NCBI RefSeq assembly: GCF_008329905.1
Contig: NZ_CP032155.1
Span: 2,852,001 to 2,916,000 of the forward strand
DNA: 64,000 nucleotides
From: Mycobacterium sp. ELW1
Lineage (GTDB): Bacteria > Actinomycetota > Actinomycetes > Mycobacteriales > Mycobacteriaceae
Reading direction: 5' to 3'
Part shown: positions 26,928-34,975 of the stretch, piece after piece
Layout: each line of letters starts with the position of its first letter
Numbering within the stretch: position 1 is the first letter of the stretch
Notes under the pieces: model-generated
Seen by the model: the letters and a program-made list of their open reading frames with translations, nothing else
Told to the model about the DNA's origin: nothing
The model's database searches: none
Made by a program: the position numbers and the translations under genes

Positions 26928-27961
26928 GTGGGGCGACATCATTCCAATCGGTACCTGTGATCGACATCAGCGGGTTGCGGTCCACCGATCCTGCCGACCG
27001 GGAGCGCGTCGCGGCCGAACTCGGCACGGCGGCACGTGACGTCGGCTTCTTCTACATCTCGGGGACTTCGGTCAGCGACGAGCTTTTCGATCGGCTACTG
27101 GAGGCCACCAAACAGTTCTTCGCCCTGCCGCTGGCGGAGAAGATGAAGTCCTACATCGGGCTGTCGAACTGTCATCGCGGTTATGTGCCGGTGGGTGAGG
27201 AAGGGTTCTACAGCGACAAGCCAGACTTCAAGGAAGCATTCGACACCGCACTGGACCTGCCCGCCGACGACCCCGACCACCTGGCGGGAAACCCGATGCT
27301 CGGACCCAACGTGTGGCCCGACCTTGCGGGCTTCGCCGAAACGGTCACCGAGTACTACCAGGCGGTGCTGGGCGTCGGACAGGATCTGTTGGGCGCCTTC
27401 GCCGTCGCGCTCGGAGAAGATCCGGACACCTTCACCCGGCACGCCACCAAGACGCCGAGCCAGTTGCGGCTGATCTACTATCCGCACAACCCGCACGCCG
27501 AAGACGCCCAGGGCATCGGCGCACACACCGACTACGAGTGCTTCACACTGCTCAAGCCCACCGCGCCCGGGCTCGAAGTCCTCAACGGCGCCGGGGAATG
27601 GATCGACGTCCCACCGATTCCCGGAACGTTCGTGGTCAACGTCGGCGACATGCTCGAACTGTGGACCAACGGGGCCTTCGTCGCCACGTCGCATCGGGTG
27701 CGCAAGGTCAAGCAGGAGCGGTACTCGTTCCCGCTGTTCTTCAACGTCGACTACCACACGGTGGTGCAGCCGCTGCCGCAGTTCGTCACCGCAGACGAGG
27801 AGTCACGACCGGCTTTGGTGGCCGGCGAGCACCTGTTCGCCCAGACCGCGCAGACGTTTGCCTACCTGCGGTCCCGGCTCGAGAGTGGCGATCTGGTGTT
27901 GCCGGACGGCTCGCTGGAGACCGGTACCTTCGGCCAGCAGGCGCTGCAGTCCCGCAACTGA
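26924..27961 (+). CDS. 2-Oxoglutarate/Fe(II) oxygenase, isopenicillin N synthase family
   Basis: A 345-residue non-haem iron oxygenase. The N-terminal DIOX_N region reads VPVIDISGLR and GFFYISG. The iron triad is H201, D203 and H257, and R266-x-S268 (RYSFPLF) would hold 2-oxoglutarate. GTG 26924 overlaps the preceding stop. The family includes pyrimidine 7-hydroxylases and many other small-molecule hydroxylases. As the last gene of a ureide operon it probably oxidises a purine- or pyrimidine-derived compound ahead of ring opening. The substrate is not known. An 18-bp gap separates it from a convergent gene. Confidence 0.88.
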   Translation: MSGATSFQSVPVIDISGLRSTDPADRERVAAELGTAARDVGFFYISGTSVSDELFDRLLEATKQFFALPLAEKMKSYIGLSNCHRGYVPVGEEGFYSDKPDFKEAFDTALDLPADDPDHLAGNPMLGPNVWPDLAGFAETVTEYYQAVLGVGQDLLGAFAVALGEDPDTFTRHATKTPSQLRLIYYPHNPHAEDAQGIGAHTDYECFTLLKPTAPGLEVLNGAGEWIDVPPIPGTFVVNVGDMLELWTNGAFVATSHRVRKVKQERYSFPLFFNVDYHTVVQPLPQFVTADEESRPALVAGEHLFAQTAQTFAYLRSRLESGDLVLPDGSLETGTFGQQALQSRN

Positions 27962-27979
27962 GTGCGCAGGCTGCGGGCG

Positions 27980-28882
27980 TCAGGGCTCACCTCGATGCGG
28001 CAGTCGGTGAGCAGGCTTGACCTGTGCGTGGTGCGCGGCCGCGTGCTGCCCTTCGATCGGCGTCGACCTGCCGTTGATGGTGACGCCGGGACCGCTCCTC
28101 AGAACGGTCGTCGAGGTTTGGAACAGCGATCCCACGATGGACCCGGGCCCGTGGGCTTCGATGTCGTTTCGCCGGCCAAACCCGCTGAATGCAACATTTC
28201 GGGTGCCGGTCTGCTGCTTGCCGCCGAAGCCGGCGAAGACCTGGCTGTCACGGGAAAAGAAGCTGGCGGCAACGTTGAATGAGCCCACGGCGAGCACGTT
28301 GCTGCCGAACGGTGTGGTCGACGACGGGCTGAACACATTGAGTGCGATGTTGCCGATGCCCTCCGCCGCGGCCTGGGCCACGTATCGGCTGGTTCCCACG
28401 GCGATGGCGATGTTGCCGAAGGCCTTGTCTGCCAACGGTGTCCGGCCCGCATATCCCACCGACGAGTCGCCCAGCGCCGCCGCGAAATTCAGGTCACCGC
28501 CGGCCAAGATGGCTGTCGCATCGTTGCCGACGGCCACGGAGGTGCCCAGGCGGCTGCCGCGGTTGGCGTAGGCGCCAGCGCTGTAGCCGAGCGCGGTGAC
28601 CGAATTCAACACGGTGTCTTCCTCGATCTTCGAAAACGAAAGCTTCCCTACCGAGATGGCGCTCCCGAGCGTGCCCAGGGCGTAGGCCTGTGCCCCGGGA
28701 CCCAGCGCGATGGCGACACTGGTGGGGGTGCTGAAACAGTTGGTGCTGTTGCCGATCCCGAAAAACGATGCGCAGCTCGCACTCGCCTGCGGTGCGGACC
28801 CGAGTGCGGCCGCCACCGCGCCGGCGCCAAGCGACGCCAGTAGTATTCCGCCGGCGACCTTGTTACGTGCGAATCCTGTCAT
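27980..28882 (-). CDS. Secreted Ala/Gly-rich repeat protein (beta-roll-like)
   Basis: A 300-residue exported protein with a signal peptide ending near PQASA. Its body consists of imperfect repeats with the theme [I/V]A[I/V/L]G followed by small residues: SVAIALGPGAQAYALG, VTALGYSAGAYAN, TSVAVGNDATAILAG, NFAAALGDSSVGYAG, NIAIAVGTSRYVAQA. This spacing recalls the left-handed beta-roll of YadA-type adhesin heads, though no trimeric anchor is present. A His-rich C-terminal tail follows. A cell-envelope or surface role is likely. Two cysteines follow the signal peptide. Confidence 0.7.
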   Translation of the reverse strand: MTGFARNKVAGGILLASLGAGAVAAALGSAPQASASCASFFGIGNSTNCFSTPTSVAIALGPGAQAYALGTLGSAISVGKLSFSKIEEDTVLNSVTALGYSAGAYANRGSRLGTSVAVGNDATAILAGGDLNFAAALGDSSVGYAGRTPLADKAFGNIAIAVGTSRYVAQAAAEGIGNIALNVFSPSSTTPFGSNVLAVGSFNVAASFFSRDSQVFAGFGGKQQTGTRNVAFSGFGRRNDIEAHGPGSIVGSLFQTSTTVLRSGPGVTINGRSTPIEGQHAAAHHAQVKPAHRLPHRGEP

Positions 28883-28969
28883 GCCCCGAACCTATGAGCG
28901 GCCAGGCATTCGGCGCATCACCCAGCCCGGCCATCTTCAGCAGATGGCCGTTCGCGGCCATCGGGGTGG

Positions 28970-29425
28970 CTATCTCAGCCGACGGGTGGGGCGCGTCTCG
29001 ATCGCATCGATCGTCAGGGCACGCCGGCTCAGCACCCAGCCGGGTTCGGCTCGCTGGTACTCGTCGTCGTAGTGCAGGTACCACACCAGATCGGTGAAGC
29101 CCTCGGAACGGCGGCTGAAATGGTGTGCGGTCGCCGCGATACGCCCCTGCGCAACATCGGGATTCGAGCCGGCCGCGTACACCTCGGAGTCGATGCTGTG
29201 GTGGGTCCGTCCGACGCTGGTCGCCGCGGCGAGCGCATCGCGAATGGCGTCGGGGCCGCGGTGCGACCGTGCCGGGGTCAGCACATCCGGGGGATCCGGC
29301 AACACCAATTCGCCGTCAGCCGCGAACACTGCGATCACGGCCTCGATATCCCGATCGTCGACCGCCGCCGCATAGCGATGCACCACGTCCGACAGATCCG
29401 ACCGGTCGGGGACCGAAAGGCTCAC
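28970..29425 (-). CDS. SnoaL/NTF2-like protein
   Basis: A 151-residue protein with the NTF2-like cone fold pattern: an N-terminal helix (VVHRYAAAVDDRDIEAVIAVFAADGELVLP), a middle part with HHSIDSEVY, and C-terminal strands VLSRRALTIDAIE. Members act as isomerases, cyclases or hydrolases, or as binding proteins. The start GTG overlaps the stop of the F420-type oxidoreductase gene (GTGA), so the two are likely to work together or at least be made together. Confidence 0.8.
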   Translation of the reverse strand: MSLSVPDRSDLSDVVHRYAAAVDDRDIEAVIAVFAADGELVLPDPPDVLTPARSHRGPDAIRDALAAATSVGRTHHSIDSEVYAAGSNPDVAQGRIAATAHHFSRRSEGFTDLVWYLHYDDEYQRAEPGWVLSRRALTIDAIETRPTRRLR

Positions 29426-30303
29426 GGCCGCAATCCCAGCCGCTGCGCGCAGTCCGACAACAGATCCTTGGCCTCGGAGAGATCGGTGACCGCAGGCATA
29501 CCGAGCACCAGCCGCCCGGCTCCGACCTCGGCCAGCCGCCCCGCCCGGTCTGCGTCGACCTTCGTCACCAGATGGCCCAGCGACAGCTCGAGGGAGTCGG
29601 GGTCACGTCCGGCGTCCTCGGCGGCCAGTCGCATCACCTCGACCAGCGTCGCGAGCTCGGCACCGCCGACCCCGAGTGGCTGGAAACCGTCACCGAGGCG
29701 CCCCGCCCGGCGCGCCGCCAACCGGCTGTGCCCACCGATGTGAATCGGAATTCCCTCGGCTGCAACCGGTTTCGGGTATGACATCGCATGGTCGAAGTCG
29801 TAGAACTCGCCGTGGTGGCTCACGCCGCCGGGTGCGTCGGCCCACAGTGCCCGCAGCACCTCGATCTGCTCGTCCGCGCGACGGCCCCGGCTGGTGAAAC
29901 CTGCTCCGCAGGCTTCGATCTCCTCCCGCAACCAGCCGACCCCGACGCACAATCGCAGCCGTCCGCCGGACAACACGTCGACGGTGGCGGCCCGTTTGGC
30001 CAGCATCACCGGATGGTGGTTGGGCACCACCAGTACCCCGGTGGCCAGACCCAACGTGGTGGTCTGGCCGGCCAGGAATGCCAGCATCTCCAGCGGGTCG
30101 GGCACCGGGCACTCCTGGGCAACGTCGACCCGACCGGACGGGTCGTAGGGATACACGCTGGTGTACTGCGTCACCAGCACCGTGTGCTCGGCCATGATGA
30201 TCGACTCGAAACCACACGCCTCGAGATGGCGGGCGAACTCCGTCATCCACACGGGGTCCGCGGTGACCCCCGCGGCAATGGGAGCGACGACGGCGAACTT
30301 CAC
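29422..30303 (-). CDS. LLM-class F420-dependent oxidoreductase
   Basis: A 293-residue luciferase-like protein. The TIM-barrel core shows MAEHTVLVTQYTSVYPYDPSG, LGLATGVLVVPNHHPVMLAK and SGGRLRLCVGVGWLREE, typical of the mycobacterial F420-binding clade rather than FMN monooxygenases. Starts at GTG, with a weak SD, 9 bp downstream of the Nudix gene, and overlaps the SnoaL-like gene at its end. The substrate cannot be predicted. Confidence 0.87.
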   Translation of the reverse strand: MKFAVVAPIAAGVTADPVWMTEFARHLEACGFESIIMAEHTVLVTQYTSVYPYDPSGRVDVAQECPVPDPLEMLAFLAGQTTTLGLATGVLVVPNHHPVMLAKRAATVDVLSGGRLRLCVGVGWLREEIEACGAGFTSRGRRADEQIEVLRALWADAPGGVSHHGEFYDFDHAMSYPKPVAAEGIPIHIGGHSRLAARRAGRLGDGFQPLGVGGAELATLVEVMRLAAEDAGRDPDSLELSLGHLVTKVDADRAGRLAEVGAGRLVLGMPAVTDLSEAKDLLSDCAQRLGLRP

Positions 30304-30312
30304 GTCGTGAGG

Positions 30313-30810
30313 CTAACCCGCAGGCTCCGGATCGCCTTCGCCCAGTCCCGGCAGATGAGCCATCAGCCGGTCCAGGAACGCCACATGGCCCTTGAGCAAC
30401 TTGCGGCGCGCCTGAGCCACCGAAAACCATCCGACTCGGTCCAGTTCGGGGAACTCCTGCATCCGCCCCGACCCCTTCGGCCACTCCAGGGAGAAGGTAT
30501 TGCTCTGTGCCTGCGCCACATCCAGGTCCGCTTCGACGGCGAACACCGTCAGCACCTTGCCGCTCGGCTGCTTGACCGCGTCGAGGTCGATCCGGACGCC
30601 TTGCGGCACATCGGATCCCAGCTCTTCGGCGAACTCACGCCGTGCGGCGTCCCACGGATCATCCGTGTCGGGGTCGTACTCGCCCTTGGGAATCGACCAT
30701 GCGCCGTCGTCCTTGCGCGCCCAGAACGCGCCACCGGGATGCCCGATGAGGACCTCCACGACACCGTCGACGTGTCGGTGCAGCAGTACGCCCGCGCTGT
30801 ATTTCGGCAT
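30313..30810 (-). CDS. Nudix hydrolase
   Basis: A 165-residue Nudix protein. The box runs from WSIPKGEYDPDTDDPWDAA to RREFAEELG; the REFAEE half is canonical while the first half is one residue longer than GX5EX7 and replaces Glu by Asp/Thr. It begins MPKYSAGVLLHRH, a form common to mycobacterial members that clean up nucleoside diphosphate derivatives. It sits 2 bp downstream of malQ, so it is probably co-transcribed although unrelated in function. Confidence 0.88.
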   Translation of the reverse strand: MPKYSAGVLLHRHVDGVVEVLIGHPGGAFWARKDDGAWSIPKGEYDPDTDDPWDAARREFAEELGSDVPQGVRIDLDAVKQPSGKVLTVFAVEADLDVAQAQSNTFSLEWPKGSGRMQEFPELDRVGWFSVAQARRKLLKGHVAFLDRLMAHLPGLGEGDPEPAG

Positions 30811-30812
30811 CG

Positions 30813-32954
30813 CTACTCCGGGTGTGGCGCGGTCGCGGCTTGCATCGCCGCTGCCAGCGTCTGCGCCCGCGGGTCGGTCAGCACATCCTCGAGCAACAGC
30901 GGCGAGCCGTCGGGCCCGGTCAGCGGGACGCGCCAGTTCGGATACTCGTCGGTGGTGCCGGGCTGGTTCTGGGTGCGCCGGTCGCCCACCGCGTCGGTCA
31001 GCGCCAGCGCCAACAGCCGCGACGGGGTCCGGGCCAGATACCGGTACAACGCCAGGATGACCTGCTCCTCGTCGGCATCCTCGCCGAGAAGGCCGACCCG
31101 GCGAAGCTCGGCCAGCCAGGCTGCCTGCTCGGCGCGATCGTCGGCCAGTTCGTCCTCCGCCGGCCGGGTGAGCAGGCCGAGCTCACCACGCAACCGCACG
31201 TGCTCGCCCGCGAGGTAACCGGCCGTCGGCGGCAGGTCGTGCGTGGTCACCGAGGACAAGCACAACTCCCGCCAGCGCTCGGCCGGCAGCGGCCCGCCGC
31301 CCGCGTCGCGGTCCAGTTCGAACCACAGGATCGACGTGCCCAGCAGGCCGCGAGCACGCAGGTAGTCACGCACCCACGGTTCCACCGTGCCCAGATCCTC
31401 GCCGACGACGACGGCGCCGGCCCGGTGCGCTTCGAGCGCGACGATCCCGATCATCGCGTCGTGGTTGTAGCGCACGTAGGTGCCCTTCGTCGGCGCGGCG
31501 CCGGACGGGATCCACCACAGCCGGAACAGTCCGATGATGTGATCGATGCGAACCCCGCCGGCGTGCCGCAGGATCGCCGCAATCAGATCCCGAAAAGGTT
31601 GGTAGCCAAGCTCTTCGAGTTGGTCTGGCCGCCAGGGTGGCTGCGACCAGTTCTGGCCCAGCTGGTTGAACTCGTCGGGCGGGGCGCCGGCGGCGACCCC
31701 GGTGGCCAACACGTTCTGCAACGCCCAGGCGTCCGCGCCGTCGGGATGAACACCGACGGCCAGGTCGTGCATGATGCCCAGTGCCATCCCGGTACGGACC
31801 GCCTGGGACTGTGCGGCGGCGAGCTGATCGTCGAGCTGCCACTGCAGCCAGCGGTGGAAATCCACCGCCGAGCCGTGCCGTTGGACGAACTCGGCCACCT
31901 CGGGGCTGCCCGGATGTCGCAGGCCTTTCGGCCACTTCCGCCAGTTGGCGCCGTACTTCTCGGCCAGCGCCGACCAGGTGGCGAAGTCGTCGAGGGCCTG
32001 GCCTTCCCGCTGTGTGAAGGCCTCGAAGGCGAGTTGGCGGCCCGCCGACCGGGGTACCCGGTAAATCGCTTTCAGCGCAGTACGTTTCGCCGCCCACGCC
32101 GAGTCGCGGTCGATGGCGTCGATCTTGCGGAATCGGGCCTGTACCGCGGCCCGCAGTTTCCACACCCGGCCGCGCTTGGGCAGCTGGGCGAACTCGGGAA
32201 CGGACTCGACGCGCAAGTAGATCGGATTGGTGAACCGCCGCGACGTCGGCAGGTAGGGGGAGGGCTCCATGGGCCGGGTCGGTGCGGCGGCGTGCAGCGG
32301 GTTGACCACGATGTAACCGGCTCCGTGGCGGGCGCCCGCCCATACCGCAAGATCGGTGAGGTCACCAAGATCGCCTACGCCCCAGGAGTTTTCGGATCGA
32401 ACGCTGTAGATCTGGGTGGCCAGACCCCAGATTCGGCGCGCGCCGAGCCGTGCAGGTAGCCCCAGCCAGGCCGGGGTGACGATCAGCGGGGTGCTGAACT
32501 CCTGACCACCCGAGCTCAGATGGACGCGGTGATAGCCCAACGGCAGATCGGCGGGCAGCACGAATGTCGCCTCACCCACCAGCCTGCCGTCCAGGTCGTG
32601 CGGCGGGGTGAAGTTGTCGGCCTGGCGCACACCGGTGCGCACCGTGCCGTCCTCCAACCGGACCCAGATGTGCGCTGGGTCGCCGTGGGTGACATGCACC
32701 CAGAACGAGGTCTCGCTGCCGGCGGTCCCGATCACCGTCGGCGGCAGTGACCGGGACCAATACCGGGTGTCGTCGGCCGAAAGCGCTGCGGCGCGGCCCT
32801 CTTCGGTGCGGGCCTCGACACCGAGCGCGGCCAGCACCGCCACCAGGGTGTCTTCCTCGACCGGCACGGACCGCCCGGTCCAGTCGTGGTACTCGGTGGC
32901 CACACCGAACCGATGGGCGAGTTCGGCCAGCGACGAAGCAGTCATGGATGCCAT
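30813..32954 (-). CDS. malQ: 4-alpha-glucanotransferase (amylomaltase)
   Basis: A GH77 enzyme of about 713 residues, normal for mycobacterial MalQ, which disproportionates maltodextrins in glycogen and trehalose metabolism. Catalytic features are visible: RIDHIIGLFRLW (nucleophile Asp), GEDLGTV (acid/base Glu) and SVTTHDLPP. The long N-terminal domain is typical of actinobacterial forms. The start is either ATG 32954 or ATG 32945; SDs are weak for both. It is divergent from the MFS gene with only 30 bp between starts, and heads a run of five minus-strand genes. Confidence 0.93.
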   Translation of the reverse strand: MASMTASSLAELAHRFGVATEYHDWTGRSVPVEEDTLVAVLAALGVEARTEEGRAAALSADDTRYWSRSLPPTVIGTAGSETSFWVHVTHGDPAHIWVRLEDGTVRTGVRQADNFTPPHDLDGRLVGEATFVLPADLPLGYHRVHLSSGGQEFSTPLIVTPAWLGLPARLGARRIWGLATQIYSVRSENSWGVGDLGDLTDLAVWAGARHGAGYIVVNPLHAAAPTRPMEPSPYLPTSRRFTNPIYLRVESVPEFAQLPKRGRVWKLRAAVQARFRKIDAIDRDSAWAAKRTALKAIYRVPRSAGRQLAFEAFTQREGQALDDFATWSALAEKYGANWRKWPKGLRHPGSPEVAEFVQRHGSAVDFHRWLQWQLDDQLAAAQSQAVRTGMALGIMHDLAVGVHPDGADAWALQNVLATGVAAGAPPDEFNQLGQNWSQPPWRPDQLEELGYQPFRDLIAAILRHAGGVRIDHIIGLFRLWWIPSGAAPTKGTYVRYNHDAMIGIVALEAHRAGAVVVGEDLGTVEPWVRDYLRARGLLGTSILWFELDRDAGGGPLPAERWRELCLSSVTTHDLPPTAGYLAGEHVRLRGELGLLTRPAEDELADDRAEQAAWLAELRRVGLLGEDADEEQVILALYRYLARTPSRLLALALTDAVGDRRTQNQPGTTDEYPNWRVPLTGPDGSPLLLEDVLTDPRAQTLAAAMQAATAPHPE

Positions 32955-32984
32955 CTTGCTTGGTTGCCCGTAACCTCGCCTCAC

Positions 32985-34178
32985 ATGGGCGGCCCCGGAC
33001 TCGCTGTGCGGAATCGGCGAGCCCGCATCGCCAGCGCCGCGCTGTTCCTGACGAACGGCGCGTTGTTCGCCAACCTGCTGCCGCGTCTCCCCGAGATCAA
33101 GGCTGACCTCGGCCTGTCCAACTCGGCGTTCGGTCTGGCGGTGGCCGCGTTCTCGGCGGGCGCGCTGCTGACCGGGGTGACCGCGGCGGCCTTGGTCCGC
33201 CGCTACCGCTCCTCGGTGGTCGCGGTCGCGAGTTCGGCGCTGCTCGCCGTGTTCACCGTCCTCGCCGGGCTGGCACCCACCGGCCTGACGCTGGCGGCTG
33301 CGCTGTTCTGCGCCGGTGCGGCCGACTCGGTGACCGACGTCGCCCAGAACGTGCACGGGCTGCGCGTGCAACGCGCGTACGGCCGCTTCATCATCAACTC
33401 GCTGCATGCGGTGTGGTCGTCCGGGGCGGTGCTGGGCGGCCTGATCGGCGCGGGCGCAATCTATCTCGGCATTCCCCGCGTCGCTCAGCTCTCGGCATCC
33501 GCTCTGCTGTTCAGCGCGGTGTGCCTGGTCGCCTACCGGTACCTGCTGCCCGGTCCCGACCACGACGACACCGACACCCGGGTGGGCGCGCGGGCCGCGG
33601 AGCGCGCGGGTCGCGGGGTGTATGTCGCGTTGGCCGCACTGGTGGCCATTGCCATCGCCGGTGCCGCCGTGGAGGACGCCGGCAGCTCATGGGCGACGTT
33701 GTATCTGCGAGATTCCTTGTCGGCGCCTGCGGCGCTGGCCGCGTTCGGCTACGTCGCACTGGTCGGCTTCCAGTTCGTCGGCCGACTCGTCGGCGACCGG
33801 ATGACCGACCGATGGGGGCCGTGCACGGTGGCCCGGACCGGTGGCGTGATCGTCGCCGTCGGCATGGCGGCCGCCCTGGCGTTCCCCAGCATCCCCGGCA
33901 CCATCGCGGGGTTCGCCGCCGCCGGATTCGGCTCGGCCACCCTGGTGCCCGGCGCCATGCACGCCGCCGACGAGCTGCCCGGACTGCGGCCGGGCACCGG
34001 GCTGACGGTGCTGACCTGGCTGATGCGAGCGGGATTCCTCGGCTCACCGATCCTGGTCGGCGCGCTCGCCGACGCCGTGTCGCTGCGAGTCGGTCTGCTG
34101 ACCGTCCCGGTGGCGGGACTGGCGGCGGTCCTGCTGGCCCGCGCCCTCAGCCCACCGCGCCGGTCAGTTCGATCGTGA
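32985..34178 (+). CDS. MFS transporter
   Basis: A 397-residue major facilitator protein with about 12 hydrophobic segments. The loop after helix 2 (ALVRRYRSS) and the central GPDHDDTDTRVGARAAERAGRG linker divide it into two halves, and RLVGDRMTDRWG is the repeat loop of the second half. It resembles the YbjJ-like sugar/drug MFS group. It shares a 30-bp start region with the divergent malQ gene, and its 3' end overlaps the convergent SMR gene by 32 bp. The substrate is unknown. Confidence 0.88.
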   Translation: MGGPGLAVRNRRARIASAALFLTNGALFANLLPRLPEIKADLGLSNSAFGLAVAAFSAGALLTGVTAAALVRRYRSSVVAVASSALLAVFTVLAGLAPTGLTLAAALFCAGAADSVTDVAQNVHGLRVQRAYGRFIINSLHAVWSSGAVLGGLIGAGAIYLGIPRVAQLSASALLFSAVCLVAYRYLLPGPDHDDTDTRVGARAAERAGRGVYVALAALVAIAIAGAAVEDAGSSWATLYLRDSLSAPAALAAFGYVALVGFQFVGRLVGDRMTDRWGPCTVARTGGVIVAVGMAAALAFPSIPGTIAGFAAAGFGSATLVPGAMHAADELPGLRPGTGLTVLTWLMRAGFLGSPILVGALADAVSLRVGLLTVPVAGLAAVLLARALSPPRRSVRS

Positions 34179-34473
34179 GCACACCCGCGATGATCAAAGC
34201 GATGCCACCCATCATCAGCGGCGTCAGCGGCTCGGCGAACAGCACACGGGCGATCACCGCGATCAGCGCGACGCCGGCCGCCGACCACACGCCGTAGGCC
34301 ACCCCGACCGGCATGCCCAGCGACAGGGTCACCGACAGCAGGGTGAACGACACCAGATAGCCGAGCAGCATCGGTGCGACCCACACCTTCTTGCGGAAGC
34401 CGTCCGAGGCGCGCAGACACAGCGTCGCGCATACCTCGATGAGGATGGCCCCGGCCAGCGTCAGCCACATCAT
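34147..34473 (-). CDS. SMR efflux subunit, second of a pair
   Basis: A 108-residue small multidrug resistance protein with four helices. The proton/substrate Glu lies in helix 1 (LIEVCATLCLRASDG), and GMPVGVAYGVWSAAG is the conserved helix-3 signature. The start overlaps the stop of the other SMR gene by 4 bases. Paired SMR genes usually make heterodimers that expel quaternary ammonium compounds, guanidinium or polyamines. The ligand is not known here. Confidence 0.88.
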   Translation of the reverse strand: MMWLTLAGAILIEVCATLCLRASDGFRKKVWVAPMLLGYLVSFTLLSVTLSLGMPVGVAYGVWSAAGVALIAVIARVLFAEPLTPLMMGGIALIIAGVLTIELTGAVG

Positions 34474-34856
34474 GGCGTGCCCTCCCCGCCGGCGTGATGC
34501 CGCGAACCGAGCTCGACCAACAGGACACCGGCGATGATCAACGCGATCCCGGCGACGATCGGGAGGGTGAACGGGTCACCGAAGATCACCGCCGCCAGGA
34601 TGGCCGTCGCCGCGGTCCCCACCGCACCCCAGACGCCGTAGGCCACCCCGACCGGCATGCCGGCCCGCAACACTTGCGCCAGGAAGTAGAACGAGGCGAG
34701 ATAACCGGTCACCACCAGAACCAGCCACGCCGAATGGTCTTGCGACGCCCGCAGCGACAGCGTGCCGGTGACCTCTACGGCGATAGCGGCTGACAGCAGC
34801 GCCCATTTCCGCACGCGGGCCAGGATAGCTGGGCGCTCACGTGTGGCCGCCGTCAT
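34470..34856 (-). CDS. SMR efflux subunit, first of a pair
   Basis: A 128-residue SMR protein, longer than its partner because of an N-terminal basic extension (TAATRERPAILARVRKW) and a short His/Gly-rich tail. The essential Glu is in helix 1 (AVEVTGTLSLRASQ), and GMPVGVAYGVWGAVG repeats the family signature also found in the partner. It overlaps the partner gene by 4 bases, so the pair is probably produced at equal levels as a heterodimer with opposite membrane orientations. That arrangement is inferred. Confidence 0.88.
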   Translation of the reverse strand: MTAATRERPAILARVRKWALLSAAIAVEVTGTLSLRASQDHSAWLVLVVTGYLASFYFLAQVLRAGMPVGVAYGVWGAVGTAATAILAAVIFGDPFTLPIVAGIALIIAGVLLVELGSRHHAGGEGTP

Positions 34857-34975
34857 ACGTGGCCGTCGCGGTGACCGGATAGACCAGCGGCCGCCTGCCC
34901 AGACGCGTTACCCGTCGGTAGCGTGGACGGGTGGTGTGGTTCGTCGACATCGCATGACGTGGCAGGAGGACATCG

